NCBI GenBank assembly: GCA_001414345.1
Contig: LLCB01000044.1
Location: 186,001 to 250,000 of the forward strand
Reading direction: 5' to 3'
DNA length: 64,000 nucleotides
Source of the DNA: Hymenoscyphus infarciens
Taxonomy: Eukaryota > Ascomycota > Leotiomycetes > Helotiales > Helotiaceae
Under the pieces are notes generated by a model. That model searched no databases. It had not been told where the DNA came from and saw only the letters and a program-made list of their open reading frames with translations. The position numbers and the translations under genes were made by a program. Shown here in pieces: positions 59,032 to 64,000 of the stretch. Positions within the stretch are counted from its first letter, which is position 1. Each line of letters begins with the position of its first letter.

Positions 59032-60064
59032 AGCATTGCGCCGTCGCCGAGAGCCCATTAAGAATCTTCTCTGCAGCGGCCGTCTAAGTGGCCTCGAAGT
59101 TGCGGTGTAGAAGACCACAACCAACTTTAGATTGCGAGGCCTCTGATGCGACCGCGGGATGAAGGCTCGTTTCGTCATTGTAATTGGTACTTTCAGTTGA
59201 CTATCCGGTACCTTGTCCGCCTCACTTGAAAACAAATCCATGTCGAGCGAGAAATTTAGGGCTCGTGATCTCGAGTCCGGTAAAGGCGCGATGCAAAATG
59301 GAATTGCGAGTTTCGTGTTGTCTATGATATCGGGCAGGGATGAACCATGTGGCCGAAATTGAACAACTACGTTTCAGGTGTGCTTCTTGAAATAGTTTGT
59401 CGTATTTTTGAGCTCTTGCTAGCTTCTTTACAGTTAGTTTTCTCCACCGGCAACTCGGCTCGTTCCAGGAAACATGTGGTGCAACGAGGCACGCATGTCT
59501 GTAACTCGTTGCTCAAGCCTTGCAGTCATCTCAACAGCGTACTGTGGATTATTAGGATAAATCTTGATGCTTAATTATTTGTTTCTTCGCCACACTGCCC
59601 TTCCACCCCGTCTTGTTCCTGCGTTTTTCGATAAGCGAGTACTCTCTGTCACTTCCCGGTGAACCCTCTCCTGGCCAGGTTAGTTTGCCACTGAATCAAC
59701 CGTGCCTTGTGTCACCACATCTGCTTTATTGTTTTGGCAGGTTATTATAGATAAATATGCTCATATGGTTGGTGCCATTGGGCCGACAAGGCTGAGACAT
59801 GTGTTCGACCCACGCGTTCATTGGGCACTGATGCATAAGGGCGGAGAGCCGAGGGGCCTCAGATGGCGATTGGTTGAAAGCGTACTGGGTTTTCTTTTTT
59901 GAGATTGTGAGAGCCTTGTTTGGGCTGATTTTTGAGGCCGGATTTTACTTAAGAGGCTCCATGGTATAATGTTTTTCGGAATTACAACCTTTCCCAATTT
60001 TTTCGTTTCTTGTGAGCAACCTAAGAACATTGAATTATTAGCTAAAACCACGACTCACATATCA

Positions 60065-62805
60065 TAGAGGTGCCAATTTTTGCAAATTGTGGTCGTCCCC
60101 CCAACAAAATCCATGACGATCCCGTGAGGTACACACCAATCACAGGTCGCATCAGCAGAGAAAAGAAAGGTGTTCCAGTCCACGCATGCTATATCTGCAG
60201 ACCAGCAAAGAGTTTCACTAGAACAGAACATCTAAGGTATGTTCCCTGGCAATGATGTGTATATTACTAAAATTTATCTTTCCCAGACGCCATCAATTGA
60301 GCCACCAAAAGTCAGCATATAGGTGCGACTTTGAGAATTGCGAGAGGGCATTCCACAGACCCGATTTGCTGGTACGACACTTGCATCGACAGTAGACAGT
60401 CATAATACGACTATTTGGCACAATGGCTGACTGGCAATAGTGAAACTCATGGAAAAGAGGCATACATTGCTGGGAGCTCTGGGCCGAGTCCAGCCCTTCA
60501 AGTATTGCCGCAATCAATTCAGACCGCCACGGCCCAACCCACAGACCACCTTCTTCGTGCCTTCACATTGAATAAAAACCCAAGACCAGTGAGCTTTCAC
60601 TCGGCTCGCAGCTCAATTGGGGGTGGTTATGGTCCTCCATTGTCTATTTCAGCATACCAACCCATCCCATACGCCTACACCTCCCCAACCTCCAACACCC
60701 AAAATCATTAAAGTCAAATGACTCCTCCCACACCACCACCAGAGAAGTCCTTCCCGTCGAAACAACTGGATTTGTTCCCTAGATCACGTCTTGTAAGTTA
60801 TAACTGTTGCCATTGCATTTACTCCTTACAGCATATCCCACTTGGACTTAAATCAAGTCACTACTAATTCTTTACAGCACCGAAATATAGAGCAAGGGTT
60901 TCGGAACCGCTTACTGGGCAATCTCCCACCTCCGCCACGCTCATACGTGGAGCAGTACGCCCGCCGTGAAGCTGATTACCGACGAAGATCTGTTTCGATT
61001 TCTCCCAGCCGTGAAAGCGCCCGCGTCCCCATCAAAGAAGCGCGCAACTCATACTACGAATCGAGACCCTTCGCTGGACTCGGAGGTCTCAGCATGCCTT
61101 CAAAGAAACCTGATTCTCCGTCTATTAAGGACAAGGATGAAGAGAGTAGCGATGACCAGTTCACGCTGCTATCAAAGTCATCCCACAAGGGTTTCTGAAA
61201 GCGTGATGTCCCCGCCAGCATTATGCAAAAGCTCCAAGGACTCTTTCACGCCAAAGGAACAGTGGCCCTGAACTCCGAGGACCAAAATAGCATCTCACAC
61301 GCTCAGCCTGACTCTGCCTCAACGAAGGATGGACCTTCTCAGCCATTAACTACTCTCTTTCGAGGTGAAATCTGGGGGCAACCAAAATGCGACAACAAGG
61401 ACAAACCAGATAGTTCGAGCAAGAGTAAAGCTTCTCCCAGTATGATACCCAACTCCAAATCAACTTTATAGAGTACAACACAACGACTTGCGGGATTATC
61501 TCCACCACTTTCCATTTTCAGTAACAGATCCAGCGGATGTGGCAGCAAGAACAACCAAGTCTTCGATTTTAGCAACTTCGCGAACGCCAAAATCACTCAG
61601 ATGGCTCCCTCTTCGTCGTCCGCAAGAAACAGAGACCACGCGGTAATATCTCCAGAACCACTGACTTTGCATCGGTGCATTCGAAGCGGGTCTTCCGTTC
61701 TTCAGCTGCCAGATTGTGGTCATAATAAGTGTCCGATCATGTATAATGGGACATCATCAGCGACAGTTTTAAGAAGAGATTCGCATCACTCACCAGGTTT
61801 CGGTGGGATAGTTTCGAGTGTTGTTGCAAATGTGAGACGCATATTGCCAGTACTTAGAGATGGGAGACAGAGTTTTGCACATTTAATGCTCGCCAATGTG
61901 GGTGGACTAATGGACTTTCTCCGCAGCAAGCAATTTTTTTTGCTTCTGCGTGAGAAGGACCGGAGGAACGCAGTGCTTTTACTGAACTTTTAGAGGGAAC
62001 TGGACCTGCAACGTCCAGAAAAAAGGCACGATCTTGGCACGCAAGCCCCTATTACAACACGACCCACACAACCTAAGCGATCCAAGTATACCTCGTCGAA
62101 AGACTCCAGTTCTAACACCACTCACGTCAACAACCATAAACACAGATTCCCAGCATGGCTTTCAACATGTATTGTTCGGGGAGTCTATCTCAATTGCAAA
62201 CTACACTCTTCCAACAACAATTCCCTGGCTCGAATATGCCACGCACACCTCATCCCTCAACCGAAAACGACTAGGCCGAATTCTGGCAGGAATATCGGGA
62301 TCTAGAACTTAACGGTTTTATTGAACCTACTTATAACTCTCCAAACCCGACGCTTACCTCTGATTCTACATCTCTCTCATCTTCGCATAGAACACAGCCA
62401 GGTTCTTCGATGGCTTCCTCAACTAGTTCGTCCTCGCCTAAGCCCCTTTCTTTTACCTGCACATTTTTTCCTCGCATGTTCAAAAAAATGCACCTTCTTT
62501 CGTATGTTTTCGCCTCTTCTCCTTCCTTTTCATTCCCGAAATGCCCCAACTAAACATTGTCGACTTACTTAGAAGTCATCTCCAATATCACACCAAGCCG
62601 ATCGCGTGTCCCATCTGCCCAAAACACTTCCCCAAGAATAAGGACAGGGACAGACATCTTGTTACTAACCATCCAGATGACGAAATTACTCAGCTATTGT
62701 TAGTAAGGAATAATTTTCTGTGTACGGTGAGTGGGTGTGTCCATGGGAAGGGGATTTAACAGGGAAGATAACTTGAAGAGACATATTAGGACTGTGCATA
62801 GCTGA
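60065..62805 (+). pseudogene. Decayed C2H2 zinc-finger transcription factor gene
   Basis: A first part reads VPVHACYICRPAKSFTRTEHL (60,160-60,236). A GTATGT...CCCAG intron (60,237-60,287) joins it to RRHQLSHQ and CDFENCERAFHRPDLLVRH. A further intron (GTAGAC...AATAG, near 60,395-60,440) continues into a Pro/Ser/Thr-rich middle. The C-terminal part has CPICPKHFPKNKDRDRHLVTNH and a last finger around 62,720-62,805. The same reading frame is interrupted by TAA at 60,709, TGA at 61,196, TAG at 61,469 and TAG at 61,991, and then shifts near 62,160. The final finger (CTVSGCVHGKG ... NREDNLKRHIRTVH) is split by a one-base shift. No functional full-length protein can be made. It is a former nuclear regulator with N- and C-terminal fingers; the first exon was not located. 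Confidence 0.78.
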
Positions 62806-64000
62806 GTGAGAAGGGGTATGGGCTAGCCTGTGCTGTTATTGTACGGTTTCATACTTTTCAGATTTTTTGGGATTTCTCGTCTACAATACATTTGTTTGTG
62901 ATAATTTTCTGTTTAGCGTTGCTGTTGAAAATAAATACTTTAGAACTGGCATGAATCCCTTTTGATTTAATTTGCTACGGATTTGAGAGCTAAATGGCTT
63001 CTATACGGTTTCCGGCACTGCTTGTAATTGCAGTCAAAACAAAACTTACCAGAAATAGTTTATAAGTAATTACCTCAATAACATATTGGAGTTAACTGCC
63101 TCAATTTGAGGCCTCCCACTTCCTCTCGAGGCTGTACCAATATTTCCATGCAGTGTGCATCATGTACATGGGTCTACAAGGCTTATCGTAAGGCTATATT
63201 GAACGAATCGGAATGCAAAGCTCGGCCGGAGGTTTTGGGGGGCCTCAAATTTAAGTGGTGGAATGTACTGCAAGTCATTGAATCGGGATGCTTCTACATA
63301 TTGAGGCCCCATTTCATGACCAGGGTCTTCGAGAAATATTTCCCCGCAAGGCTTTCAGGCTCGGATACTTAAGGAAGACAAGTCTGTCTTGAAATTCAAC
63401 GCTCATCTTTCCATCCCATCAAACCTTGCCCGCTCTCTCCTTCCCGGGTTACCTGTCAGAGTCATGGTCACTGCCATGACTCTAACAGGTAACCTGGTGG
63501 GAACAACCTCGATTCTTCTGTTTTGCATCGTACGAGCCAGTACATTACTACTGGGTCGCGCGGTGCAGAATATTTTCTGCGTCCATTTCCCGCATATCTA
63601 TGATATTTTCTTCGCCATGGTCTTGTGTTCTTCTCTTCCTCTCCAGCACGCGGCTGGAGCCTCATAATACCTTATGACTTGTTATTTTTGCATCAGCGAT
63701 GCAGTTGTACGAGTCCATGAGGTCCAGTTTGATGCCGCGCGAGGCATAACTGTATGTTTGCCATGATCCTTCTATCTTCGGCGTTTTCGACTAACACCAT
63801 TACTGTGCGTGAGGAAGAAATTCACTCGCACCATTCGAATAACACCAATAAAATTATAAAATCGAAAAAGAGAAAAACATAACAAAAAAAGCTGGAAAAG
63901 TTTTGAAGAAAAAAAAGTTTTCTTCTCCTATCCCTCTTCACGCAAGACAAGAGGTTGACGATATGGTTCCACGTCACTCGTTACTCTTTGCCGACGTTTC
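62806..64000. other. Right end, no supported gene
   Basis: Short overlapping open frames only. A strong stem-loop at 63,447 is listed separately. The last 150 bases include an A-rich stretch and may be the promoter of a gene beyond the window. Confidence 0.5.
63447..63494. repeat. Stem-loop with 21-bp arms (one mismatch) and 6-base loop
   Basis: The left arm GGTTACCTGTCAGAGTCATGG pairs with 63,474-63,494, with a single mismatch, around the loop TCACTG. The short loop and long stem suggest a cruciform or a foldback RNA. Confidence 0.9.

Larger units (their letters stand above)
55041..60064. other. Gene-free stretch with several palindromes
   Basis: About 5 kb of normal GC content. Open frames exist on both strands but overlap each other and show no recognisable domain or intron structure. 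Strong inverted repeats at 55,838, 56,657 and 59,011 are listed separately. An upstream exon of the C2H2 pseudogene may lie near the right end. Confidence 0.5.

Overview
The window looks like an accessory region of a filamentous ascomycete genome. The evidence is short 50-110 bp GT-AG introns with CTAAC-type branch sites, two Zn(II)2Cys6 regulators, UstYa-like oxidase genes, a fungal GMF/Aim7 gene, and two very AT-rich blocks nearly free of CpA/TpG, the signature of repeat-induced point mutation (RIP). A Leotiomycete/Helotiales-type host would fit, but that is an inference.

Layout. About 1-10,640 is RIP-degraded DNA holding a minus-strand Ty3/Gypsy retroelement remnant. A Tourist-like MITE follows at 11,080-11,509. 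From 11,826 to 21,926 lies a compact candidate biosynthetic cluster of the dikaritin (ustiloxin/phomopsin-like) ribosomal-peptide type: a Zn2Cys6 regulator, a UstYa-like oxidase, a membrane-anchored tyrosinase, a truncated UstYa paralogue, a second UstYa-type gene with broken splicing and frame, and a secreted precursor with five identical-length 23-residue repeats separated by Kex2 sites. Next comes a very unusual minus-strand gene (23,636-26,331) whose 11 exons, two of them only 9 and 12 nt, are all multiples of three and encode a secreted Ala/Gly/Lys-rich protein. Two conserved genes follow, divergently arranged: a phospholipase D-superfamily protein (28,438-31,265, minus) and the actin regulator GMF/Aim7 (31,945-32,566, plus, with a start codon isolated in its own exon).

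From about 33,110 to 46,550 is the second RIP block. It begins with a RIP-killed MFS transporter and contains a solo LTR, a 2.8-kb gag-only LTR element, and a second copy of that element carrying a 3.27-kb DNA transposon inside it. Three of these insertions show clear target-site duplications, so nesting order can be read directly.

From about 46,600 to the end the base composition is normal but gene-poor: a Zn2Cys6 regulator, a coiled-coil protein, a small hypothetical, a disordered Q/Y/H-rich protein, about 5 kb with no recognisable gene but several strong palindromes or hairpins, and a decayed C2H2 zinc-finger gene (about 60,065-62,805).

Functional picture. The cluster would work as follows: the regulator switches on expression; the precursor enters the secretory pathway; Kex2 cuts at KR/RR; UstYa-like membrane oxidases and the tyrosinase modify Tyr-Xaa-Ile cores. 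Several cluster parts show damage (a lost acceptor site and frameshift, a truncated paralogue, a Gln at a copper-ligand position), so the pathway may be decaying or altered in this strain. All functional statements rest on reading motifs by eye; no searches were run.
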